DNA of 12,191 nucleotides from Thermohalobaculum sp039185235 (lineage in GTDB: Bacteria > Pseudomonadota > Alphaproteobacteria > Rhodobacterales > Rhodobacteraceae), in assembly GCA_039185235.1 (NCBI GenBank), contig JBCDAS010000114.1:1-12191 (forward strand). The letters run 5' to 3'. The first letter of the stretch is position 1. Each line of letters opens with the position of its first letter. The notes below the pieces were generated by a model. It had not been told where the DNA came from. It saw nothing but the letters and a program-made list of their open reading frames with translations, and ran no database searches. The position numbers and the translations under genes are program-made. This document shows, in pieces, positions 1 to 12,191 of this stretch.

Positions 1-139
1 CGTCAATCTGATCGTAGTCCTTGAACTCACCAAACTGCTTGGTGATCGCCGCCGTCAGCGTCGTCTTGCCATGGTCAACATGGCCAATCGTGCCAATGTT
101 GCAATGCGGCTTGTTACGCTCAAACTTTTCCTTCGCCAT
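1..139 (-). CDS. tuf: Elongation factor Tu, N-terminal 46 residues (partial, 3' end outside window)
   Basis: EF-Tu is the GTPase that delivers aminoacyl-tRNA to the ribosomal A site in the cytoplasm. Only the start of the gene is present: the protein begins MAKEKFERNKPHCNIGTIGH and continues into the G1 P-loop GHVDHGKT, both diagnostic of bacterial EF-Tu. The remainder of the GTP-binding domain and domains 2 and 3 lie beyond position 1. The ATG at 139-137 is supported by an AGGAGG Shine-Dalgarno at 145-150, five bases upstream. It follows fusA in the same direction, the usual str-operon order, but after a 168-base spacer. Many proteobacteria carry two tuf copies; whether this is the only one cannot be told here. 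Confidence 0.97.
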   Translation of the reverse strand, partial: MAKEKFERNKPHCNIGTIGHVDHGKTTLTAAITKQFGEFKDYDQID

Positions 140-144
140 CGTGG

Positions 145-150
145 CCTCCT
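145..150 (-). promoter_or_regulatory. Strong ribosome binding site of tuf
   Basis: The minus strand reads AGGAGG five bases before the tuf ATG, preceded by an A-rich run (GAAGAAAAAGG). This is a close match to the anti-Shine-Dalgarno sequence and is as expected for one of the most highly translated genes of the cell. Confidence 0.85.
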
Positions 151-256
151 TTTTCTTCGCTTGGCGCGTCGCGCCTAGTCTCTCGTTCTGGAGGGTCTGT
201 TGTCGTTGTCGGGTGTTAACCGCTCGGAACTCAGCCCATTTCTTTGATCACTTTTG

Positions 257-308
257 GCAGAAGTCTCGGGGCGCTCTTTGCGCTTGGGAGACCCTGACCG
301 ACTTCTGC
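257..308 (-). other. Stem-loop in the fusA-tuf spacer
   Basis: A perfect 9-base inverted repeat, GCAGAAGTC, pairs positions 257-265 with 300-308. Its outer base is the last base of the fusA stop codon TAG (308-310). The 34-base loop contains a second short hairpin, GCGC at 271-274 with 280-283. An alternative pairing, GTCTC 263-267 with GAGAC 288-292, shares bases with the outer stem, so the two forms compete. No U-run follows on the minus strand (it continues CAAAAGTGATC), so this is not a standard intrinsic terminator. An RNA processing or stability element, or a partial attenuator, are possible roles; none is demonstrated. I see no convincing promoter for tuf in the rest of the 140-307 spacer. 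Confidence 0.45.
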
Positions 309-2431
309 TAGGCGTATTTTGCCTGGATCTCCTCGGATATATTTTGCGGTACCGGCTCGTAGTGGTCGAACTGCATGGTGAAGTTCGCCCGGCCTTGGCT
401 CATCGAGCGCAGAGTGTCGATATAGCCGAACATATTGGCCAGCGGCACGAAGGCATTGATCGCGATCGCGTTGCCGCGCGCTTCCTGACCTTGCACCATA
501 CCCCGCCGCGAGGTCAGATCGCCGATGATGCCACCGGTATACTCTTCCGGGGTCACAACTTCGACCTTCATCATCGGCTCGAGCAGTTTCGCACCAGCTT
601 GGCGCAGCTTGAAGGCCTCGCGCATGCATGAACGCCCAGCGATCTCGAACGCCAAAACGCTCGAGTCCACATCGTGGAACTTTCCGTCGATCAGAGCGAC
701 CTTAAAGTCGATGACCGGGAACCCTGCGAGAGGGCCGGAATCCATCACCGATTGGATGCCCTTCTCGACGCCTGGGATATATTCCTTCGGAATTGCACCA
801 CCCACGATCCGGCTTTCGAAAGTATAACCCTCGCCCGGCTCGGTTGGAGTGATGATCATCTTCACCTCGGCAAACTGACCCGAGCCACCCGATTGTTTCT
901 TGTGCGTATAGCTATGCTCAACCTCGGCCGAGATCGTCTCGCGATAGGCCACCTGCGGCGCACCGACGTTACACTCAACCTTGAACTCACGACGCATGCG
1001 GTCGATCAGGATGTCGAGATGGAGCTCGCCCATCCCTTTCATAATCGTCTGACCGCTTTCGACATCAGTGAAGACCTGGAACGAAGGATCCTCTGCCGCG
1101 AGACGCTGCAGCGCGATTGCCATCTTCTCCTGGTCGGCTTTGGTTTTCGGCTCAACAGCTTTCTCGATCACCGGGATCGGGAAGGTCATCGTCTCCAGAA
1201 CCACCGGCTTTGCAATATCGCACAGCGTGTCGCCCGTCGTCGTGTCCTTTAAGCCCGCGAGCGCAATGATGTCACCAGCGAATGCCTCAGTGATCTCTTC
1301 GCGATCGATTGCGTGCATCATCATCATCCGGCCAAGGCGCTCTTTCTTGCCCTTGGTCGAGTTGAGGATGTTGCCGCCCTTCTCGATCTTGCCCGAGTAG
1401 ATCCGGGTGAAAGTAAGCGAGCCGACGAATGGGTCGTTCATGATCTTAAACGCAAGACCAGAGAACGGCATCGCATCATCAGCTTTCCGCTCGATGTTCC
1501 GCTCTTCCGCTTCATCACCGGGTGCAAAGCCCATATAGGCCGGCACGTCGAGCGGACCCGGGAGGTAGTCGATCACCGCGTTCAGCATCGGCTGGACGCC
1601 CTTGTTTTTGAAGGCCGAGCCACAGAGAACCGGCACGAAGCTCATATCGAGGGTGCCTTTACGGATCAGCTCGCGCAGCTTCTCAATCGAAGGCTCGTCG
1701 CCTTCGAGATAGGCTTCCATCGCGTCGTCGTCTTGCTCGACGGCCAGCTCGATCATTTTCGAGCGCCACTCGTCGCAAGTGTCCTTGAGCTCTTCGCGGA
1801 TCTCCTGACGGGTCCAAGAGGCGCCAAGGTCCTCGCCCTTCCAAGTCCACTCTTCCATGGTGATCAGATCGATCACGCCCTCGAGCTGGTCTTCGGCACC
1901 GATCGGGATCTGGATTGGCATCGGCTCGGCGCCGGTGCGGTCCTTGATCATGTGGACGCAGTTGAAGAAGTCGGCGCCGATCTTGTCCATCTTGTTGACG
2001 AACACAACGCGCGGAACTTTGTAACGGTCAGCCTGGCGCCAGACGGTTTCGGTCTGCGGCTCAACACCTGCGTTGGCGTCGAGAACACAGACAGCACCGT
2101 CAAGCACGGCCAGCGAACGCTCGACTTCGATGGTGAAGTCGACGTGGCCTGGGGTGTCGATAATGTTGAAGCGGAACTTCTCCGACTGGGCGCTCTCGCC
2201 GTCTTCGGTGCGCTCCCAAAACGTTGTCGTCGCGGCCGAGGTGATGGTGATCCCACGCTCCTGCTCCTGCTCCATCCAGTCCATGGTCGCAGCACCATCA
2301 TGCACTTCGCCGATTTTGTGCGACTTGCCGGTATAATAGAGGATGCGCTCCGTCGTGGTGGTCTTACCGGCATCAATATGCGCCATGATGCCGAAGTTGC
2401 GGTAGCGGGTGAGCGGATATTCGCGGGCCAT
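308..2431 (-). CDS. fusA: Elongation factor G
   Basis: EF-G is the GTPase that drives ribosomal translocation and, with RRF, ribosome recycling. The 707-residue protein has the full five-domain length. G-domain motifs are intact: P-loop AHIDAGKT at 17-24, switch I RGITIT at 59-64, DTPGH at 92-96 with the catalytic His96, and NKMD at 146-149. The domain IV loop SGGSGQFAEV and the domain V segment ANMFGYIDTLRSMSQGRA are present. A short hydrophilic stretch (about residues 75-85) between switch I and the DTPGH motif looks like the insert common in alphaproteobacterial EF-G. The ATG at 2431 has AGGA at 2439-2442, seven bases upstream. The gene starts 24 bases after rpsG, so the two are very probably cotranscribed. 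No frameshift or missing motif was seen. Confidence 0.98.
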   Translation of the reverse strand: MAREYPLTRYRNFGIMAHIDAGKTTTTERILYYTGKSHKIGEVHDGAATMDWMEQEQERGITITSAATTTFWERTEDGESAQSEKFRFNIIDTPGHVDFTIEVERSLAVLDGAVCVLDANAGVEPQTETVWRQADRYKVPRVVFVNKMDKIGADFFNCVHMIKDRTGAEPMPIQIPIGAEDQLEGVIDLITMEEWTWKGEDLGASWTRQEIREELKDTCDEWRSKMIELAVEQDDDAMEAYLEGDEPSIEKLRELIRKGTLDMSFVPVLCGSAFKNKGVQPMLNAVIDYLPGPLDVPAYMGFAPGDEAEERNIERKADDAMPFSGLAFKIMNDPFVGSLTFTRIYSGKIEKGGNILNSTKGKKERLGRMMMMHAIDREEITEAFAGDIIALAGLKDTTTGDTLCDIAKPVVLETMTFPIPVIEKAVEPKTKADQEKMAIALQRLAAEDPSFQVFTDVESGQTIMKGMGELHLDILIDRMRREFKVECNVGAPQVAYRETISAEVEHSYTHKKQSGGSGQFAEVKMIITPTEPGEGYTFESRIVGGAIPKEYIPGVEKGIQSVMDSGPLAGFPVIDFKVALIDGKFHDVDSSVLAFEIAGRSCMREAFKLRQAGAKLLEPMMKVEVVTPEEYTGGIIGDLTSRRGMVQGQEARGNAIAINAFVPLANMFGYIDTLRSMSQGRANFTMQFDHYEPVPQNISEEIQAKYA

Positions 2432-2455
2432 GGGAGTGTCCTAGGGCTTAGAGGG

Positions 2456-2926
2456 TTACCAGCGGTAATGCGAAAAGGCCTTGTTGGCCTCCGCCATTTT
2501 GTGCGTGTCTTCGCGCTTCTTGACGGCCGTGCCGCGGCCCGAGACCGCGTCCATCAATTCCCCTGCGAGGCGCTCTTCCATCGTGTTTTCATTGCGACCG
2601 CGCGAGGCAGTGATCAGCCAGCGGATCGCAAGTGCTTCGCGGCGCTCAGGACGCACTTCGACGGGCACCTGATAAGTCGCACCACCAACCCGGCGGGAGC
2701 GCACTTCGACAGCTGGTTTGATGTTGTCGAGCGCTTCGTGGAAGACCTCGACGGGCTCACGCTTCAGGCGGCCTTCGACGCGGTCTAGCGCGCCGTAGAC
2801 GATGCTCTCAGCCACGGATTTCTTACCGTCATACATGAGGTTGTTCATGAATTTCGACAGCACACGGTCGCCAAACTTGGCGTCCGGCAGAATTTCGCGT
2901 TTCTCAGCGCGGTGACGACGGGACAT
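2456..2926 (-). CDS. rpsG: 30S ribosomal protein S7
   Basis: S7 is the primary assembly protein of the 3' major (head) domain of 16S rRNA and contacts tRNA near the E site. The 156-residue product begins MSRRHRAEKREILPDAKFGD, and the family signature around FMNNLMYDGKKSVAESIVY lies at about residues 26-44. The basic beta-hairpin RSRRVGGATYQVPVEVRPER and the C-terminal helices are present, ending in SHYRW. The length is normal for alphaproteobacteria, which lack the longer C-terminal tail of some E. coli strains. The start at 2926 is fixed by AAGGAG at 2935-2940, which overlaps the rpsL stop codon; the intergenic gap is only 12 bases. This arrangement favours translational coupling with rpsL. 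Confidence 0.98.
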   Translation of the reverse strand: MSRRHRAEKREILPDAKFGDRVLSKFMNNLMYDGKKSVAESIVYGALDRVEGRLKREPVEVFHEALDNIKPAVEVRSRRVGGATYQVPVEVRPERREALAIRWLITASRGRNENTMEERLAGELMDAVSGRGTAVKKREDTHKMAEANKAFSHYRW

Positions 2927-2934
2927 CTGCGCCT

Positions 2935-2940
2935 CTCCTT
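2935..2940 (-). promoter_or_regulatory. rpsG ribosome binding site overlapping the rpsL stop codon
   Basis: The minus strand reads TAAGGAG: the TAA stop of rpsL (2941-2939) shares two bases with the AAGGAG Shine-Dalgarno of rpsG, with eight bases to the rpsG ATG. Terminating ribosomes would release on top of the next initiation site, an arrangement typical of coupled translation. Confidence 0.8.
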
Positions 2941-3310
2941 ACTTCGGCCGTTTCGCGCCGTATTTCGAGCGGCGCTGTTTGCGGTCTTTGACCCCTTGGG
3001 TGTCGAGGACACCGCGGAGGATGTGGTAGCGGACACCCGGAAGGTCTTTCACACGGCCGCCGCGGATCAGCACAACCGAGTGCTCCTGCAGGTTGTGGCC
3101 TTCACCGGGGATGTAGCTGATCACCTCAAACCCGTTGGTCAGGCGCACTTTGGCAACCTTCCGAAGCGCCGAGTTCGGCTTCTTTGGGGTGGTGGTGTAG
3201 ACGCGGGTGCACACGCCGCGTTTCTGCGGGCAAGCCTGCAGGTGCATCGCCTTTTGGCGCTTCACTTTGGGCTGCCGGGGTTTCCGGATCAGCTGTTGGA
3301 TCGTCGGCAT
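2939..3310 (-). CDS. rpsL: 30S ribosomal protein S12
   Basis: S12 sits at the 30S decoding centre and affects tRNA selection and fidelity. The product has 123 residues, the standard length, starting MPTIQQLIRKPRQPKVKRQK. The conserved core CPQKRGVCTRVYTTTPKKPN is followed by the PGEGHNLQEHSVVLIRGG segment. Lys43 and Lys88, where streptomycin-resistance changes usually fall, are the wild-type residues, and Asp89, the residue methylthiolated by RimO in E. coli, is present. The reading frame stays open upstream to 3508, but similarity to S12 begins at the ATG at 3310, which has AAGGAT at 3317-3322, about six bases away; I therefore place the start there. It is the first gene of the str operon. 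Confidence 0.98.
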   Translation of the reverse strand: MPTIQQLIRKPRQPKVKRQKAMHLQACPQKRGVCTRVYTTTPKKPNSALRKVAKVRLTNGFEVISYIPGEGHNLQEHSVVLIRGGRVKDLPGVRYHILRGVLDTQGVKDRKQRRSKYGAKRPK

Positions 3311-3314
3311 GCGC

Positions 3315-3410
3315 CTATCCTTGTTCCTTCGTCCATGTCCGTGCGCCCCAAAACCGGCAGTCCAGCCCCGGCGCGCGTGTTCGCGAAACGCAAATGCCAC
3401 GAGGCGCCAT
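3315..3410 (-). CDS. Possible 31-codon leader open frame upstream of rpsL
   Basis: A short open frame starts at ATG 3410-3408 with GGAGG at 3418-3422, seven bases upstream, a better Shine-Dalgarno than that of rpsL itself. It ends at TAG 3317-3315, four bases before the rpsL ATG, and this stop overlaps the rpsL Shine-Dalgarno (AAGGATAG). The frame differs from that of rpsL, and an in-frame TGA lies about 50 bases upstream, so ATG 3410 is the first ATG after that stop. The peptide begins MAPRGICVSRTRAPG and ends WTKEQG; it has five Arg, two Cys and two Trp and resembles no family I know. It could be a coupling leader peptide for rpsL or a chance frame in GC-rich DNA. No codon-run attenuator pattern is apparent. 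Confidence 0.3.
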   Translation of the reverse strand: MAPRGICVSRTRAPGLDCRFWGARTWTKEQG

Positions 3411-3417
3411 CCGGGCA

Positions 3418-3422
3418 CCTCC
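3418..3422 (-). promoter_or_regulatory. Shine-Dalgarno of the leader open frame
   Basis: GGAGG occurs in the str leader seven bases before an ATG and more than 100 bases upstream of rpsL, so it cannot serve rpsL. It is the main reason for taking the small open frame seriously. A short CCTC/GAGG complementarity upstream (CCTC at about 3437-3440) could partly mask it. Confidence 0.4.
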
Positions 3423-3439
3423 GCGGCAGAAAACCAGAG

Positions 3440-3460
3440 GACCGGGCCCAGGGCCGGGTC
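3440..3460 (-). other. GC-rich hairpin in the str leader
   Basis: The 21 bases form an imperfect palindrome: GACC and GGTC at the ends, then one C-C mismatch, then GGCC pairing with GGCC around a 3-base loop. That gives eight base pairs, almost all G-C. It lies between the promoter and the leader open frame. No U-run follows, so termination is unlikely. A ribosomal-protein binding or stability role is conceivable but unproven. Confidence 0.45.
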
Positions 3461-3502
3461 ATGCATTGCCATTGCGTGTTCGGCAGATCTGACATCGCAG
3501 CA

Positions 3503-3521
3503 GGGCACCCAAATTGGGCCC
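3503..3521 (-). other. Hairpin near the predicted 5' end of the str transcript
   Basis: GGGC (3503-3506) can pair with GCCC (3518-3521), enclosing CCC/GGG pairs around an AT-rich loop. It would begin about ten bases from the predicted transcription start (about 3532). Structures at the extreme 5' end often stabilise mRNA; that role is only inferred here. Confidence 0.4.
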
Positions 3522-3538
3522 CCCGGCGAAGTGCGCGG

Positions 3539-3567
3539 AACATACGCGCGAGTCTCTTCCCGGTCAA
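3539..3567 (-). promoter_or_regulatory. Sigma-70-type promoter of the str operon
   Basis: The minus strand has a -35 box TTGACC (3567-3562), a spacer of exactly 17 bases (3561-3545), and a -10 box TATGTT (3544-3539). This fits the housekeeping consensus well, and TTGAC is the best conserved part of alphaproteobacterial promoters. The likely start is the A at about 3532, giving a leader of about 222 nt before rpsL. It is the best-looking promoter in the window, and it stands just upstream of the first str gene and downstream of the stop codon of the preceding gene, as expected. Confidence 0.72.
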
Positions 3568-3582
3568 GGCGAAAGATTACGG

Positions 3583-3604
3583 AAAAACCAACCGTGTTGC
3601 AGGC
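3583..3604 (-). terminator. Weak possible terminator after the lipoprotein gene
   Basis: On the minus strand a CAAC-ACG-GTTG mini-hairpin (3599-3589) is followed by one G and five T (3587-3583), about 25 bases beyond the lipoprotein stop codon. The stem is only four base pairs, so efficiency would be low. A separate 7-base inverted repeat, GATTACG 3575-3581 with CGTAATC 3607-3613, encloses it and could add structure. It lies directly upstream of the str promoter -35 box, a sensible place for transcript separation. Confidence 0.3.
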
Positions 3605-3628
3605 ATCGTAATCGACTGTTTTCAGGCG

Positions 3629-4144
3629 CTAAATCTTGTTCGCGAAGCTGTGGAACTCGCTCATTGCGATCCGCCACCAATCAAAGGTGGTATCCAGGTT
3701 TTGCCGGGTCACGCCGCCTTGCAGAGAGACATTCATTTCGAGCAAAAGTCCGCCCTCCTCGGTCATCACCGCTTTGCCAAAACGGCGATCCCGATTCCAC
3801 TCAGACACTTTCCAGACCAGCGCGTTGCGATGCACTTCACGATCCGGTGCACCATAGGCGACGAATCTGAGATCTGTGCAATTCTTGCCTTCGTCGCAGC
3901 CATAGAACTCGATCAGATAGGGCGCTTCTTCGAGGGTTGCGAAAATGATCGGGTCGCCAAGATCATCACGTTGCCAACTGGCCTCGCCATAGCGCCAGGC
4001 GATGTCGGAAATGGGGTCTGGCTTGGACGCATCGACCAGACCTTCGGGCGTTGCAACCGCCATTTCGGGACGTGCATAGGGATCCGGCGCACAGCCCACG
4101 AGCGCGGATAGCGCAATCACGCAGATCAGTCCTCCCAACCGCAT
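3629..4144 (-). CDS. Lipoprotein with a YbjN-like domain, function unknown
   Basis: The 171-residue product starts MRLGGLICVIALSALVGCAP: Arg2, a hydrophobic stretch and a lipobox LVGC with Cys18, so it should be lipidated and held at the inner or outer membrane facing the periplasm. Residues about 30-171 resemble the YbjN family: FYGCDEGKNCTDLRFVAYG (about 81-99), the VSEWNRDRRFGKAVM segment and the LQGGVTRQNLDTTFDWW C-terminal region. YbjN proteins are often labelled sensory-transduction regulators, but their role is poorly defined. Cys83 and Cys90 may form a disulfide. The gene lies between a strong rpoC terminator and the str promoter, so it is probably an independent unit. No good Shine-Dalgarno precedes ATG 4144 (only GGGAT at 4151-4155), and no clear promoter was found in 4145-4210. 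Family assignment is from remembered motifs. Confidence 0.85.
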   Translation of the reverse strand: MRLGGLICVIALSALVGCAPDPYARPEMAVATPEGLVDASKPDPISDIAWRYGEASWQRDDLGDPIIFATLEEAPYLIEFYGCDEGKNCTDLRFVAYGAPDREVHRNALVWKVSEWNRDRRFGKAVMTEEGGLLLEMNVSLQGGVTRQNLDTTFDWWRIAMSEFHSFANKI

Positions 4145-4210
4145 TCGTTCATCCCGTAACCAATTCCTTAACGCTTCTGGTTTCGCGCGGGATGGTTAAC
4201 GGGCGGTAAA
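4145..4210 (-). other. Upstream region of the lipoprotein gene, no clear promoter
   Basis: This 66-base stretch should hold the lipoprotein promoter, but I find no paired -35/-10 boxes. It contains GTTAACCAT (minus strand, about 4200-4192), which resembles a CtrA half-site, and a second TTAA at 4168-4171, but the spacing is 24 rather than 7 bases. CATCCC (4150-4155) and GGGATG (4189-4194) form a 6-base inverted repeat whose proximal arm lies just before the start codon. Confidence 0.3.
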
Positions 4211-4243
4211 TGCAAAAGCCCGGCGCGGTGAGGCGCCGGGCTT
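4211..4243 (-). terminator. Intrinsic terminator after rpoC
   Basis: A perfect 11-base-pair stem, AAGCCCGGCGC (4216-4226) with its complement at 4233-4243, surrounds a 6-base loop. On the minus strand the stem ends in CTT and continues TT, giving a run of four T, then GCATTT. It lies about 24 bases after the rpoC stop codon. The plus strand has no comparable T-run, so it acts in the rpoC direction. It probably ends the rpo transcript before the lipoprotein gene. Confidence 0.88.
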
Positions 4244-4266
4244 GGTTTCAACTTGCCATCTGCGGG

Positions 4267-8535
<4,269 letters not shown>

Positions 8536-8569
8536 ATCCTAGCTCCATCATCCCCCGTTTAAGGGATTG

Positions 8570-8617
8570 CCCCGGCAGGTCGCACGCGGGGGAATGCGTG
8601 CCGACCCAGGGCCGGGG
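8570..8617 (-). other. Long imperfect stem-loop between rpoB and rpoC
   Basis: Three nested complementary blocks fold into one arm: CCCCGGC 8570-8576 with GCCGGGG 8611-8617, GGTC 8578-8581 with GACC 8603-8606, and GCACGC 8582-8587 with GCGTGC 8596-8601. The loop is eight bases, with one bulged C and one small asymmetric internal loop; 17 pairs in total. It begins three bases after the rpoB stop codon. The following minus-strand bases (CAATCCCTTAAAC) hold no U-run, so it is not an intrinsic terminator. A processing or mRNA-stability site, or a barrier tuning rpoC output, are inferences. Confidence 0.55.
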
Positions 8618-8620
8618 AAA

Positions 8621-12191
<3,571 letters not shown>

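Noticed and set aside
163..175. GGCGC/GCGCC 5-base hairpin upstream of tuf as a terminator
   Set aside because: The stem is short, no T-run follows on the minus strand, and it lies only about 24 bases before the tuf start codon.
1313..2788. 491-codon plus-strand open frame opposite fusA and rpsG
   Set aside because: Antisense shadow of two highly conserved genes in high-GC DNA; the protein has no recognisable domain.
2939..3508. Longer S12 reading frame of 189 codons starting at 3508
   Set aside because: The first 66 residues do not resemble S12, the standard 123-residue S12 starts at 3310 with its own Shine-Dalgarno, and the extension covers the leader.
3289..3567. 92-codon minus-strand open frame across the str leader
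   Set aside because: It would start within the promoter -35 box and run into rpsL out of frame; no good ribosome binding site and no family resemblance.
2912..4111. 399-codon plus-strand open frame opposite rpsG, rpsL and the lipoprotein gene
   Set aside because: It runs antisense through three real genes and the str promoter; composition is typical of a GC-rich shadow frame.
4192..4199. CtrA-like TTAACCAT site upstream of the lipoprotein gene
   Set aside because: Only one half-site is present; the next TTAA is 24 bases away instead of 7, so chance is likely.

Overview
The window is a chromosomal core-gene block, read entirely from the minus strand, that joins the end of the rpo operon to the str operon. 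In transcription order (right to left) it holds rpoB (5' end outside the window), rpoC, a small lipoprotein gene with a YbjN-like domain, rpsL, rpsG, fusA and the first 46 codons of tuf. Protein sequence points to an alphaproteobacterium, most likely Rhodobacterales (Roseobacter/Rhodobacter type). S12 begins MPTIQQLIRKPRQPKVKRQK and carries the PGEGHNLQEHS version of the loop, S7 has 156 residues, and EF-G has a short acidic insert after TTTFWERTEDGE. These judgements are from memory of the families, not from a search.

Region 8621-12191 is rpoB and 4267-8535 is rpoC, the two large catalytic subunits of RNA polymerase. The 85-base gap between them can form a long imperfect stem-loop. A strong intrinsic terminator (about 4211-4243) follows rpoC and closes the rpo transcript.

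Region 3629-4144 is a lipoprotein with a lipobox at Cys18 and a YbjN-type domain. It lies between the two operons, and a weak possible terminator follows it. Immediately beyond is a near-ideal sigma-70-type promoter (-35 TTGACC, 17-base spacer, -10 TATGTT), which starts an approximately 222-nt leader before rpsL. The leader contains GC-rich hairpins and an unannotated 31-codon open frame with a good Shine-Dalgarno, ending 4 nt before the rpsL start codon.

Region 1-3310 is rpsL-rpsG-fusA-tuf, the translation genes of the str operon. The first three are tightly packed (gaps of 12 and 24 nt), whereas fusA and tuf are separated by 168 nt containing a stem-loop. 

The coding content is highly conserved and ordinary. 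I see no mobile element, CRISPR array, tRNA, rRNA or defence system. The points worth a second look are regulatory: the str leader with its small open frame, the lack of room for an E. coli-style S7 operator between rpsL and rpsG, and the structured rpoB-rpoC and fusA-tuf spacers.
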